A stretch of 64,000 bases of DNA from Plasmopara viticola (Eukaryota; Oomycota; Peronosporomycetes; Peronosporales; Peronosporaceae), in contig MBPM02000009.1 in assembly GCA_001695595.3 (NCBI GenBank), positions 620,001 through 684,000 on the forward strand, given 5' to 3'. A program made the position numbers and the translations under genes. The notes under the pieces are model-generated. The model had not been told where the DNA came from. It saw only the letters and a program-made list of their open reading frames with translations, and made no database searches. Positions 11,258-20,273 of the stretch are shown piece after piece (the stretch's first letter is position 1; each line of letters opens with the position of its first letter).

Positions 11258-14200
11258 ATGTCGATCTCGTCGGGAGAGCAACGCGTAGCGTTCCGTTCCA
11301 CCGCTGTCGTCACTGGCTTTGAGGGGAAAATTGAATGCGTGACACACTATTCATCTCGCGTCGTCATTGGCGCCAAGGATGGACGTCTCGTCATGTACGA
11401 CACACGCAAGGGCACGACCACGTCGACAGCTTCGTACACGTTTCCACACGGCCAACGCGTCGAGCAGTTGTTGGCCGTGCCTCACATTCGCATGCTCATT
11501 GTCGTGTCGAATGGGGAAGTGTCCGTGCACGGTGCCACGGATCTCAAGCCCCTCGACTTTGATTTTTCAAAAGTGAACACGTACAAGGTGCGTCTTGTCT
11601 GTGTCAACCAACGGGGTCCTCCCCATTTCCGTCTCGGAGTAGCGAGTTTAAAGAAAAAAGCCATTGCGATCTATCAATTCCACAGCAGTAATAAGAGCTA
11701 TGCTTTTCTCCGCGAGTTTAGTACGCAAGACATACCCGAAGCCATGGCTTGGTACCGAAACAAGGTCGTGGTCGGGTTTCGAAAAGACTACTTCTTACTC
11801 AACGACAAATCGGGGGATGCCACGCAAATCAATTCCCCTGGGATACAAGACCCCACAGTGTTTCCAGTCGTAAAGCTCCTGCCGAAAGAAGAGATTCTCG
11901 TCGCTGTGATGGATCGAGTGGGGGTCTTTGTTGGCTTTACGGGGGACACACTTCCAAAAAACTCTTTGACGTGGTCCCAAAGTCCACAGCATGTGGAGTT
12001 TTCGTCCCCGTATTTGTTGGCATTGGTCCCACGCGTAGGCATTGAGATCCATCGTGCCAGTGATGGCGCCCTTGTGCAAACAATGCCACTCACTCGCGCC
12101 GTGTGCATGTTTGGCAACGGTATGAAGTGGGATATGGAGCCACGACAGAGCGGAGATAGCGAGGATGTCATTATGGTTGGCGTGAGAGAGTCGAGTGGAA
12201 TCTCGAGTGTCATGAAGATTGACCCAATGCCCGTAGAGCAACAGGTGGGCGAACTCTTGGATCGTGGACAAATTGATGAAGCGCAGAATCTCGTCCGAAA
12301 GTCCATCTCGTCCTTATCGAGTGACAAGCAACGCAGCAAGATTAAACGCTTTCAACGTCAAGCCACAGTGGCGCTCTTGCGCCGACTGGAGTTTGACCAG
12401 GCTGCAGACTACATGTATCGTGCGGCAATTGAACCGTGTGAGTTCATTGCCTTTTTCCCGAATTTTCAGTGTTCTTCCTTTGCGTACGAACCGTCCGTTT
12501 TAAAACCCGAGGTTCTGCCACGTGGCAGCAGCTCGACGCCAGACATCACTTCGGTTGTGCAAGAGCTTCTATCATCTCCGCGGGCGACATTGAACAACGA
12601 CATTGCTACAAGCAGCGCTGCGGACCTCGTCAATGCTGCACAAAAGGCGCTTCTCAAGTTTTTGAATCAATACAAGAAACACATGCGAGACAAGGCGCGT
12701 GCCCGTGTGCAAACCACCTCTTCCACTCGTGGTCGGTCGAATTCAAACCCAAAGGATGCACGTCGTGTTGAAGCGATTGATACGGCGCTTTTCCGTCTTT
12801 ACGTTCACTTTAAACGGTACAAGGACCTGCTCGTTTTGATCCAAGAGCCGAATCCAGACGTTGAAGGCCCGCCAGGATCTCTTGGAGGCTGCGCGCTTGA
12901 GCTGGAATCGTGCCGATCACTGTTGATCAAGCAAAAGTTGTACTACGAAGCAGCTCAGCTACTGTGTGCTCACCAGAGCTACGACGAAGCTCTTGAAATT
13001 TTTGCACTCTTGCATCATGGTGAATACAAACAGCGTGGGGGTTCAAGCAACTTGCCAAAGTCTCCGATCGAAGCTGCGATTGACGTACTTATTATGATAC
13101 CCGAGTCGGAAAGCGCGTTTATCTTGAAACAATCAATCTGGATTATCAAGGCAACGTCTGCGAAACAGGCCTTGCGTATCTTTACAGAGCATCGGCCGCC
13201 ATTGCCGTCGAATGATGTAGTCGCACATTTACGAGAGCATTCAAACGATACGGCGATTGTGCAACGGTATCTAGAGACTCTGGTCAAGGCGAACGGGGAG
13301 GCGGGAGCAGTGCTGACAAGTGCAACGACAACCACAGCAAACGACGGCGGCTTTGGTATTGAGGGTAGTACTAGAAACCTGAATACTTTTGCTGACCCTG
13401 CTGCGGGGGTGAATGACAGCTATAGTAACTTCTTGGCTGGTGACAATGATGACGACGATGAGCTTTTGCGGGGCTCGGACGGTGCAGCGGTGTCCATTGT
13501 GGTAGACCCTCACCACACTCGCTTGGCATTGGAGTATTTGGAAGAAACACTGCGACTTGTCGCCAAGGGTGAAGTGCCTTCTAAATCGCAACCGGGAAAG
13601 GAGCCTGGAAAGCTGGGAGAGACGCGTAAGCGGCTGCTAAAGTTTCTCAAGTCGAGCTCGTCGCGCTACGATGTGGTGCCACTTGTCAAAAAGATCAGGG
13701 GCAAGCCGCTGTACAACGAATTTGTTATTCTCTGTGGACGTGGAGCACTGCACGAGGAGGCTGTGACTTCGCTGGTCTATGAACTAAACGATCTGCGCGG
13801 AGCCGAAAGCTACTCCATCAAGTATGGAACTCGCGCGACGTCGCTTCGATCGTCAGTGGGATCGAACAAGAAGACTGGAGCTGTGGAGCGTAATGATGCG
13901 TTGCTTGAACTGATTAAAATCTGCTTTTCTCCTCGCGACGAGTCCAAAAGGTCAGCATTCAATGACTTTGGGTTTCAACTCCTCGGGCGTCATGGTAAGA
14001 GCCTCGACAGCTCTATGGTCTTAGAGATGGTGCCAGCAAGCACACCACTGTCGAAGCTAGGCGAATACTTTGCTCAGGCCTTGCCACACAGTGCCCACAA
14101 TGTGCGCGAGATGAGCATCATCAAGTCGTTGTCGAACGTCTATAACCTTCAAGTTCAGTGCGACCGCGTCGAGCGATTGACTCAGAGTGTGCAGGTCGAT

Positions 14201-14341
14201 CCCAATACGCTGTGCCCCGTGTGCCATAAACGCATTGGCGACATTGTCTTTGCTGTCTACCCGAATCGCAAGGTCGTGCATTACAATTGTACCAACAGCA
14301 ACCTGCAGCTATGTCCTGTCACGGGCGAACGCTTTTCATGA
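11258..14341 (+). CDS. Vps39/Vam6-like subunit of the HOPS vacuolar tethering complex
   Basis: An intronless frame of 1027 aa. Residues about 17-290 form a CNH (citron homology) beta-propeller, starting VVTGFEGKIECVTHYSSRVV. A long alpha-solenoid follows, with clathrin-repeat-like segments (LIKQKLYYEAAQLLCAHQSY, DEALEIFALLHHGEY), interrupted by low-complexity Ser/Asn/Asp-rich linkers (near residues 695-750). The protein ends in a zinc-binding Vps39 C-terminal motif, CPVCHKRIG then VVHYNC. This order and the length (human VPS39 is somewhat shorter) fit Vps39/Vam6 or the related TRAP1/Vps3 proteins. Known role: with other class C Vps proteins it tethers late endosomes and vacuoles through Rab7-type GTPases. 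It converges with the 429-aa gene, 115 bp away. CORVET Vps3 is the main alternative. Confidence 0.88.
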   Translation: MSISSGEQRVAFRSTAVVTGFEGKIECVTHYSSRVVIGAKDGRLVMYDTRKGTTTSTASYTFPHGQRVEQLLAVPHIRMLIVVSNGEVSVHGATDLKPLDFDFSKVNTYKVRLVCVNQRGPPHFRLGVASLKKKAIAIYQFHSSNKSYAFLREFSTQDIPEAMAWYRNKVVVGFRKDYFLLNDKSGDATQINSPGIQDPTVFPVVKLLPKEEILVAVMDRVGVFVGFTGDTLPKNSLTWSQSPQHVEFSSPYLLALVPRVGIEIHRASDGALVQTMPLTRAVCMFGNGMKWDMEPRQSGDSEDVIMVGVRESSGISSVMKIDPMPVEQQVGELLDRGQIDEAQNLVRKSISSLSSDKQRSKIKRFQRQATVALLRRLEFDQAADYMYRAAIEPCEFIAFFPNFQCSSFAYEPSVLKPEVLPRGSSSTPDITSVVQELLSSPRATLNNDIATSSAADLVNAAQKALLKFLNQYKKHMRDKARARVQTTSSTRGRSNSNPKDARRVEAIDTALFRLYVHFKRYKDLLVLIQEPNPDVEGPPGSLGGCALELESCRSLLIKQKLYYEAAQLLCAHQSYDEALEIFALLHHGEYKQRGGSSNLPKSPIEAAIDVLIMIPESESAFILKQSIWIIKATSAKQALRIFTEHRPPLPSNDVVAHLREHSNDTAIVQRYLETLVKANGEAGAVLTSATTTTANDGGFGIEGSTRNLNTFADPAAGVNDSYSNFLAGDNDDDDELLRGSDGAAVSIVVDPHHTRLALEYLEETLRLVAKGEVPSKSQPGKEPGKLGETRKRLLKFLKSSSSRYDVVPLVKKIRGKPLYNEFVILCGRGALHEEAVTSLVYELNDLRGAESYSIKYGTRATSLRSSVGSNKKTGAVERNDALLELIKICFSPRDESKRSAFNDFGFQLLGRHGKSLDSSMVLEMVPASTPLSKLGEYFAQALPHSAHNVREMSIIKSLSNVYNLQVQCDRVERLTQSVQVDPNTLCPVCHKRIGDIVFAVYPNRKVVHYNCTNSNLQLCPVTGERFS

Positions 14342-14456
14342 ACATGCGGCACGAACGATAGCAAAAGCGTAGGCATAAGCAAAGAAGTGCGGGCGAAAGG
14401 TTAATAGACTACACACAGGGTCCTATGACACACGGTCTGTACGCACCAACTTGCCA

Positions 14457-15746
14457 TTAGCGTCGTCTACGTGCCGTCTTGATGTCTTGGAGGGGACCAA
14501 GCTCGCGGTCTTTATCTGAGAACGCGTCGCAGACCTTGAGATGGTCGTCGATACTTTCCTTGCTTTGGACAAGGAACATGTGTGCACAAGCTGACACTGC
14601 GTGGCCCAGCTCGTCATAGACGTAGTCAGCAAACGTCATTTGCTTTTTTTTGTCAAGTGAAAACACTTTGCCAGCTTCCAGACGTCCTGATGCAATCCAT
14701 TCTGCTTGCTCTTGTCTATTCGGGTGTGCGAGTACGCAAACGTCTTGGCCTTTGAGATGTTGGCACATTCGCGTTTGAATCAGTCTCCTCAACTTGAGAT
14801 ACGAACGGCTACTCGCCGATGACGTGGACGAAGCTGGTAGCTCCACGTTTTGCTTTTTTGCCACAAACGAGCTCGAACTTTCAGCCTTTTGTCTCTTGAG
14901 CACTCGCGAAGCTCTTGGTGGCGAAGCAGCAGCTTCTGTTGGTCTTGGACTTGCTGCAGGCGATGATAGACCTGCAACCGGCTTTGCCACGATCCGAGGA
15001 GTGTACCGTGGCGTCACATTACTCGCTAAAGTTGTCGTAGCGGCTACCCCCGGCACCTTCATGGTTGTCAACCTCGGGTGGCATTGAGCCACAGCCTCTG
15101 CAAGCACCCGCGCATCCTCTTTGCACTGTTCCATCTCCATCTTGGCTGACAAACGCATCAATTTATTAAAGCTTGCGACGTTCTTGCTCATCTTCTTTCG
15201 TTGCTTCTCGTACCCCATCAGCGCCTCTTTTTGGTCCTTATAAGTCCCGATAGTCACGACCTGATCGCCCAGTGAGAGATTGCAAAGCCATGTTGGGTCG
15301 CTCCCTGCATGTTCACCATGAGGAAAAGCGACTTTTTGAAGCCCAGGAACGCTGGGAAGCGAGTCCAAGAAGACTGAAGTCCCGGCCTCATTGGCGACCT
15401 TCACGACGCGTTCCTGGCCTTCTTTTTCACCTTCCGAGACAGTGAGACGGTCTAAAAGGCACACTACTTGCTGTTTTACTTCTGCAGATTCAGTAGCGCG
15501 CTCCAACTGCTCCAAATCCAGCAAAAAAGCATTGGCCGAGCCGTATTGATAAGAGTTTAGACGCCACAACATTAAGCGACAGTGTTGCGCGTAGCGGTTG
15601 TGTGAGAGCTCAAATGCCGATTGCTTTGAAGGATCAAGAGAGGACCATACGGATGGAAAAGCAGTTACAGCAAAGGGTGGCGGAAGCAGCTTCAGAAGCG
15701 CCGGAAAATCGTCCCGCAAGCGTTCATTCAGCGCCACGACGTCCAT
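14457..15746 (-). CDS. Protein of unknown function with a weak AP2-like segment
   Basis: An intronless frame of 429 aa starting MDVVALNERLRDDFPALLKL. I do not recognise a full-length family. Around residues 150-195 the stretch WLCNLSLGDQVVTIGTYKDQ followed by KEALMGYEKQRKKM has the spacing of an AP2 domain (W-x-A, then LGTF, then E-E-A-x-x-AYD), that is three beta strands and a helix. This is suggestive only. The middle (about 230-310) is Ala/Ser/Pro-rich and probably disordered, with a basic stretch (RVLKRQK). The C-terminal ~110 residues are folded-looking (TRMCQHLKGQDVCVLAHPN, MTFADYVYDELGHAVSACAH) and end in four Arg-rich residues. It lies downstream of, and on the same strand as, the transporter gene, separated by 118 bp. 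A nuclear DNA-binding role is possible but unproven. Confidence 0.75.
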   Translation of the reverse strand: MDVVALNERLRDDFPALLKLLPPPFAVTAFPSVWSSLDPSKQSAFELSHNRYAQHCRLMLWRLNSYQYGSANAFLLDLEQLERATESAEVKQQVVCLLDRLTVSEGEKEGQERVVKVANEAGTSVFLDSLPSVPGLQKVAFPHGEHAGSDPTWLCNLSLGDQVVTIGTYKDQKEALMGYEKQRKKMSKNVASFNKLMRLSAKMEMEQCKEDARVLAEAVAQCHPRLTTMKVPGVAATTTLASNVTPRYTPRIVAKPVAGLSSPAASPRPTEAAASPPRASRVLKRQKAESSSSFVAKKQNVELPASSTSSASSRSYLKLRRLIQTRMCQHLKGQDVCVLAHPNRQEQAEWIASGRLEAGKVFSLDKKKQMTFADYVYDELGHAVSACAHMFLVQSKESIDDHLKVCDAFSDKDRELGPLQDIKTARRRR

Positions 15747-15864
15747 GGTATGAGAGGAATCTCAAGGCGCAACGTAAGCGGTCTAACGCAACTTATGCGA
15801 ACAAAGACTATATAAAGTGCTAGATGTTAAAATAACCCTGTGCCAAGTGCAACTTAAGTTCCGT

Positions 15865-18591
15865 TTACACGTATCTTAAGGTCGTTCTGGGTGTCGTCGT
15901 CTGTGGTAACTTCATGCCCGTGGCTCTCCCCGAGCTAAGACCATGAGGCAAGACAGTTGACGTAGACGACATGGCCTGTGTGGCATCAATCGTCTGGGTC
16001 TTGGACGAATTGGAAGCGACCACCAGAGCGGTGCCTGCGATAATCAGTAGCGAGCCCCCAATTGTGAGTAGCCCCGGGAAGACATCGACACCCACGGCCA
16101 CGCCCATAAAAGTTGCTAGTATCGGCTCGACGAGCATGACGACCGAGACGACAATGGGCGCAAAGTATTTCATCACCGCCACGTAGCCCAATGTACCCAC
16201 GAGCGTACAGACAAGAACAATGTAAGCTTCGGATGCCACACGCGACGGGTCTAACCAGCCCAAGAGACCAATTGTGGGGTCTCTCGACACTTCAAACGGA
16301 ATGTCCAGGAGTACAAGCACTGGGATAATCAGTAGTGCGAGCAATATAAACATGCCGACAAACAGGAGGCTAATGTCGAGTTCTGTCCGTAACTTTTTGG
16401 CTGCAATGAGGTACAAAGCGCCGCCAATTGCACCCACGAGTGCGACGAGATCTCCAGCTAGTGACACTGGTTCCACTCGAGCGCCTGACGACGACTGGTG
16501 AGATTCCAACGTCGTGAGCACTCCACCCATCACACCGATGGCAGTACCCGTTCCTTCAAACTGCGAGACATATCGTCCAAGGAGTAGACGTCCCACGACC
16601 ATTAACAGCGAGTGGCAATTGTTAAATATGTACGCGTGGTCAATCGAAGTGTGCGATAGTGACCAGAGGAACGTCATGAGAAAGACAGCGTACGATAATG
16701 AGCACATTAAAAAGAGAACCAGATTTCGCGTTGAAAAGCGGGGCAGTCCTTGGTCATAGAGCGCAGCACCAGCAAGCGGGATAAAAACAAGTAGCGACGC
16801 CGTCGTGCGCCAAAAAAGCTTGATGAACGGGTCCACGTTTCGCTGCAGATCCAATGCCGCACCCATTGACGAGATTGTAAACAGCGCGGCGAGTAAGAGC
16901 ACATAACCAACCACCGGTACTTGACGCTTGACAAGCAATTGCAATTCCATGTTTCCATTACGGAATTCAACAGTTTCCACGGCAATATCTCGCACATCTG
17001 TCGGCAACGAGGATAGACGGCGCAACAAGCCAGGGCGCTTGTACAACGAGTCGCTGTCGGGTACTGCTAGCACGAATTGCTGCGATGTCTCCTGATCAGC
17101 ACTAGGACCACCTTCATTTGCTGTCACTCGTGGAAGCTCAATCAGATATGCATTTCTCTCCATTGTTGAATCAACAGAGACAATAGGCGACTGGTCAAAA
17201 GGTATCGACAGCACAAACGAGTCTTCAGCCTGTTCTAAAAACGAACTTTTCTTCCGCCGTATTGATATGGAAGAATTGGAAGCGTGACGGTCATGACGTG
17301 ACGGCGAGCGTGCTCCTGACACATTTAGTAATGGCGTTGATTCATGCGGCTGGGTGGACGATCGGGTGGATGTATCCTCCACTTCTTGGAGCTGGGTGAC
17401 ACCCACCACATACCCTTCAAACACGTCAGCCGATTGCCGAACGTGGGCATCAACGGCGCGTAACATGGAGTCATCATCTGCAGTCGAGACAGCCAAAAAC
17501 ACATTCTTTCCGCTAGAAGTCGATGCCTGGGCTGCCGTCTTCTCGGTCGGCTCTTTGGCAACAAACACTGGCCACGGCGAAAGTAGCGCCATACTATTTT
17601 CTGCCTCGATCGCATCCAATTGCGCTTGCGTCTCGATACTCAACCATGTATCGCCCGCGGTTTCTATATATTTTAACCCGTAACTCGGACGCAACACATT
17701 TAGCGCCTCTGCTAATGAAAATTTCGGTTTTTCGTACGCCAGCATCTCCAACGCAGCAAATAGCCTTTCTGTTGTTAAAAACAGACCTGCATCAATGGCG
17801 TCCAACTGCTTGAGGTCGCGTCCAATCTTGCGGATCGTCCCATTCGTCGTGTCAAGCAACACTTTTCCAGCCGTCGGTGGCAAATCCTTTAGTTTTTTCA
17901 AATCAGTATCCACCAGTACACAAGCAACACATCCGTCCAGCTCAAAATGAGCCATTCGACTAATGATCGCGCGGTCAAAGATATGATCCGCCGTGTGGAT
18001 CAAAAAAGGTTTCGTAAACATTTCCCTGGCCGACAACAACGTGCGTGCGTGTCCATACGGCGTCTCTTCACCAAGATTGAGAAATTCAATCTCTAACTTT
18101 GCGTATACAAAACTGCCTTTTACGTGTTCCATAATCTCGTGCCCAAAGTACGAAATGATAATGACAACTCTCTCCATTCCTGCAACGAACAGTTGAGCCA
18201 AAATATGCTCAATAAGTGTGTACTCACCAAGCAAAAGCAGACACTTGGGTGTGTCCGAGCCGTCCAGGCACATGGTGCTCGAAGCCGCCGTCAATAAAAC
18301 CTGCTTCACACCTTCGTCTACAGGCTTTGCGGGTGACGGCGTCCCTTGATTGTACAAGATTGACGCATCCTCTTGATCTTCGGGTGACTTGCCAACGGCT
18401 TCAAATGGCACTTCCTGACCACGGTTCACTACCACGCCTTGCATGTCAACGGCATCGTCGGATTGCATGCCACGCACCAATTCCAGCTCCGGAATGTGCG
18501 CCAGCTCACTGAGCTTGTGCAGGTCCAGTGCGTACACATTTGACGGCACTTCTGTGTCAATTAAAAGACGCTCGCGCCCTTCCATTACCAC
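15865..18591 (-). CDS. Nucleotidyltransferase-like domain fused to EamA/DMT membrane transporter
   Basis: An intronless frame of 908 aa. Residues about 95-345 resemble a sugar/inositol-phosphate nucleotidyltransferase. The fold-typical PKCLLLLGEYTLIEHI lies at 115-130, then GMERVVIIISYFGHE, and a TADHIFD motif near 200-206 like the metal-binding Asp region of CTP:inositol-phosphate cytidylyltransferases. The normally Gly-rich G-x-G-T-R loop reads AASSTMC, so activity may be lost or changed. A variable linker (about 350-555, Ser-rich with RRKKSS) leads to about ten hydrophobic segments (about 560-855) arranged as two EamA repeats of the drug/metabolite transporter superfamily (from VVGYVLLLAALFTISSMGAA to GGSLLIIAGTALVVAS). 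The C-terminal ~50 residues are polar. The domain calls rest on motifs and hydropathy by eye. Substrate unknown. The head may make or sense a nucleotide-linked polyol that the channel moves, which is inference. Confidence 0.85.
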   Translation of the reverse strand: MVMEGRERLLIDTEVPSNVYALDLHKLSELAHIPELELVRGMQSDDAVDMQGVVVNRGQEVPFEAVGKSPEDQEDASILYNQGTPSPAKPVDEGVKQVLLTAASSTMCLDGSDTPKCLLLLGEYTLIEHILAQLFVAGMERVVIIISYFGHEIMEHVKGSFVYAKLEIEFLNLGEETPYGHARTLLSAREMFTKPFLIHTADHIFDRAIISRMAHFELDGCVACVLVDTDLKKLKDLPPTAGKVLLDTTNGTIRKIGRDLKQLDAIDAGLFLTTERLFAALEMLAYEKPKFSLAEALNVLRPSYGLKYIETAGDTWLSIETQAQLDAIEAENSMALLSPWPVFVAKEPTEKTAAQASTSSGKNVFLAVSTADDDSMLRAVDAHVRQSADVFEGYVVGVTQLQEVEDTSTRSSTQPHESTPLLNVSGARSPSRHDRHASNSSISIRRKKSSFLEQAEDSFVLSIPFDQSPIVSVDSTMERNAYLIELPRVTANEGGPSADQETSQQFVLAVPDSDSLYKRPGLLRRLSSLPTDVRDIAVETVEFRNGNMELQLLVKRQVPVVGYVLLLAALFTISSMGAALDLQRNVDPFIKLFWRTTASLLVFIPLAGAALYDQGLPRFSTRNLVLFLMCSLSYAVFLMTFLWSLSHTSIDHAYIFNNCHSLLMVVGRLLLGRYVSQFEGTGTAIGVMGGVLTTLESHQSSSGARVEPVSLAGDLVALVGAIGGALYLIAAKKLRTELDISLLFVGMFILLALLIIPVLVLLDIPFEVSRDPTIGLLGWLDPSRVASEAYIVLVCTLVGTLGYVAVMKYFAPIVVSVVMLVEPILATFMGVAVGVDVFPGLLTIGGSLLIIAGTALVVASNSSKTQTIDATQAMSSTSTVLPHGLSSGRATGMKLPQTTTPRTTLRYV

Positions 18592-18857
18592 CTACGTTTT
18601 GAATTGTGGACGAGATGGGATTTGCAACAGTCGGGTCATGAAAGTCAAGATATGAAATTATATAGCAGTCGGGAGGTTGGGTAGTGTGGCCCACCGCAAG
18701 TTGAAGAGAAAAAAAGTTGCCGACCTTTAATTGGGCAAATTGGGATTGATTGCTTTACTTTGTATTGTCCGGCCTATAAACCGATATTTGCTGCTTAAAA
18801 AAACATTTTCGTGTTGACTTGTTAAAATATTATTGACTTTCAACTCTAATTCAATCT

Positions 18858-20173
18858 TCATCCTGATTCGTTCCCGAGGGCTTGCTTGGTAAAGCCAAGC
18901 GCTATTTGGTACATATACGAGAGACCAAGAACACCAATGCTGCATCCTGTCGATGCTAGCTCCACGCCTGTAGCCATAAATCCATTTTCGGACGCGTGCT
19001 TGTACCACGACCAAAATATTTCTTTTGCTACCACGCTGATCTGGCGAACACCAATTTTTAACAAAAGAAACCACAATTTCGACATCTACGAGAGCAAAAA
19101 CGAAAAGTGAGAAATTGAAATGAATTGAAAACAACACCAGTTTCGATTCCATCCGACCTGAATAAAGTTGGAGCACAGCTCGAGTGTCAGCTTTGTGTGC
19201 TCTGGGTAATACTGTTCGAACAAAAGAGCCACCGCGACCATGCATGCCATAGGAATCTACCACATACAATAATTGTTGGACCACACTAAACCATAGCTTT
19301 CTACAAACTCTCACGTACCGCTAATCCAATAAATGGAAATATTGCTGCTGAAAGTGCTCCTGTTCTAAACGGATGGTCCACTGCTTGTTCCCGGGTTCGG
19401 TGATATAGATTTTCCAAGCTTGTTCGCAGTACTGCTGCACGTCGTAGCTGCTTGCTACTTTTCGCTTCACTTTGTCGATCGTTTGACTTCAAACTCGATC
19501 CTTTCTTTCCATCTTGTTCCTCTACGACTTCCTCGATCGTTATGTGGTCGCTGCGATCGCTAGCAAGTCCTTTTCTGCGTTCTTCATCTCCCAAGGAAGT
19601 AAAGAGCGATTGACCTGCATCCAGTAGCCTTTGTGCAATACCAAGTGACAATTGTGCCGCTATCGCCAGCTCGTCTTGCGTAATTGTACTCATTGCGTGG
19701 TCCACCATCGTGCACATGTTCTCGACAAGTACCATCACGTTGTGCACGTTCTTCTCATCCGACGAAAGCACAAGCACCGATCTTGCGTCTCGATGTGTGA
19801 CCAAAGCCTCATCACTCTTTTCGAGACCATCATTGTCCATGAGCATCTGTGACTTTTGCAGTGCCTCCGACATCTTGGCGTCCGCTTGCGTTACGTGGTA
19901 GCAAAGCTCGCGCATTTGCTCCGGGTCCTGTAAGATTGTACTCACATTCTCACCTATGCTACGCAGGCTTTCCTGTGTAGCAGACACGGCGCTGGCTAAT
20001 TTAGACGTCACTTCATCCACACTGAGTTCCTGTACCGCCGTGTTGGCATCTGCGCAAATCTGTGCCAACAAGTCAAGGAGCGTCGCGTTGGCGGCCGCAT
20101 TTTCACGAGGACTAGCTTCGGCTGAGTGACATTCATACCGAATAGGTCCACACTGTTGGAGCAAAAGTTCCAT
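18858..20173 (-). CDS. Two-exon protein of unknown function with amphipathic/hydrophobic C-terminus
   Basis: I join two exons: 20173-19319 and 19085-18858, across a 233-nt intron (19318-19086) with donor GTACGTGAG and acceptor TTTTTGCTCTCGTAG, in phase 0, giving 360 aa. Without splicing the first exon would end after only five more residues. The N-terminal two thirds is helical and acidic, with repeated Ala/Leu/Glu patterns; the sequence then becomes basic (SKQLRRAAVLRTSLENLYHR). The end has moderately hydrophobic stretches on both sides of the junction (GALSAAIFPFIGLA, then ASTGCSIGVLGLSYMYQIAL), suggesting membrane association. Codons upstream of the Met at 20173 stay open and read KELDRAQTQA, with a possible acceptor TTCTCCAG at about 20205-20212, so an upstream exon may exist. 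I do not recognise the family. Confidence 0.65.
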
Positions 20174-20273
20174 GGCTTGAGTCTGTGCGCGGTCAAGCTC
20201 TTTTCTGGAGAACGCACAGAGTTTGTTCTCAGTTTTTTTAGAATATTTGCAGCATAGAGAAAAGCCATCATAT

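Noticed and set aside
18727..19314. 195-aa minus-strand frame overlapping the unknown two-exon gene
   Set aside because: Its N-terminal part lies in the intron of the spliced model, while the C-terminal exon in another frame fits a clean acceptor; the frame has no recognisable domain.
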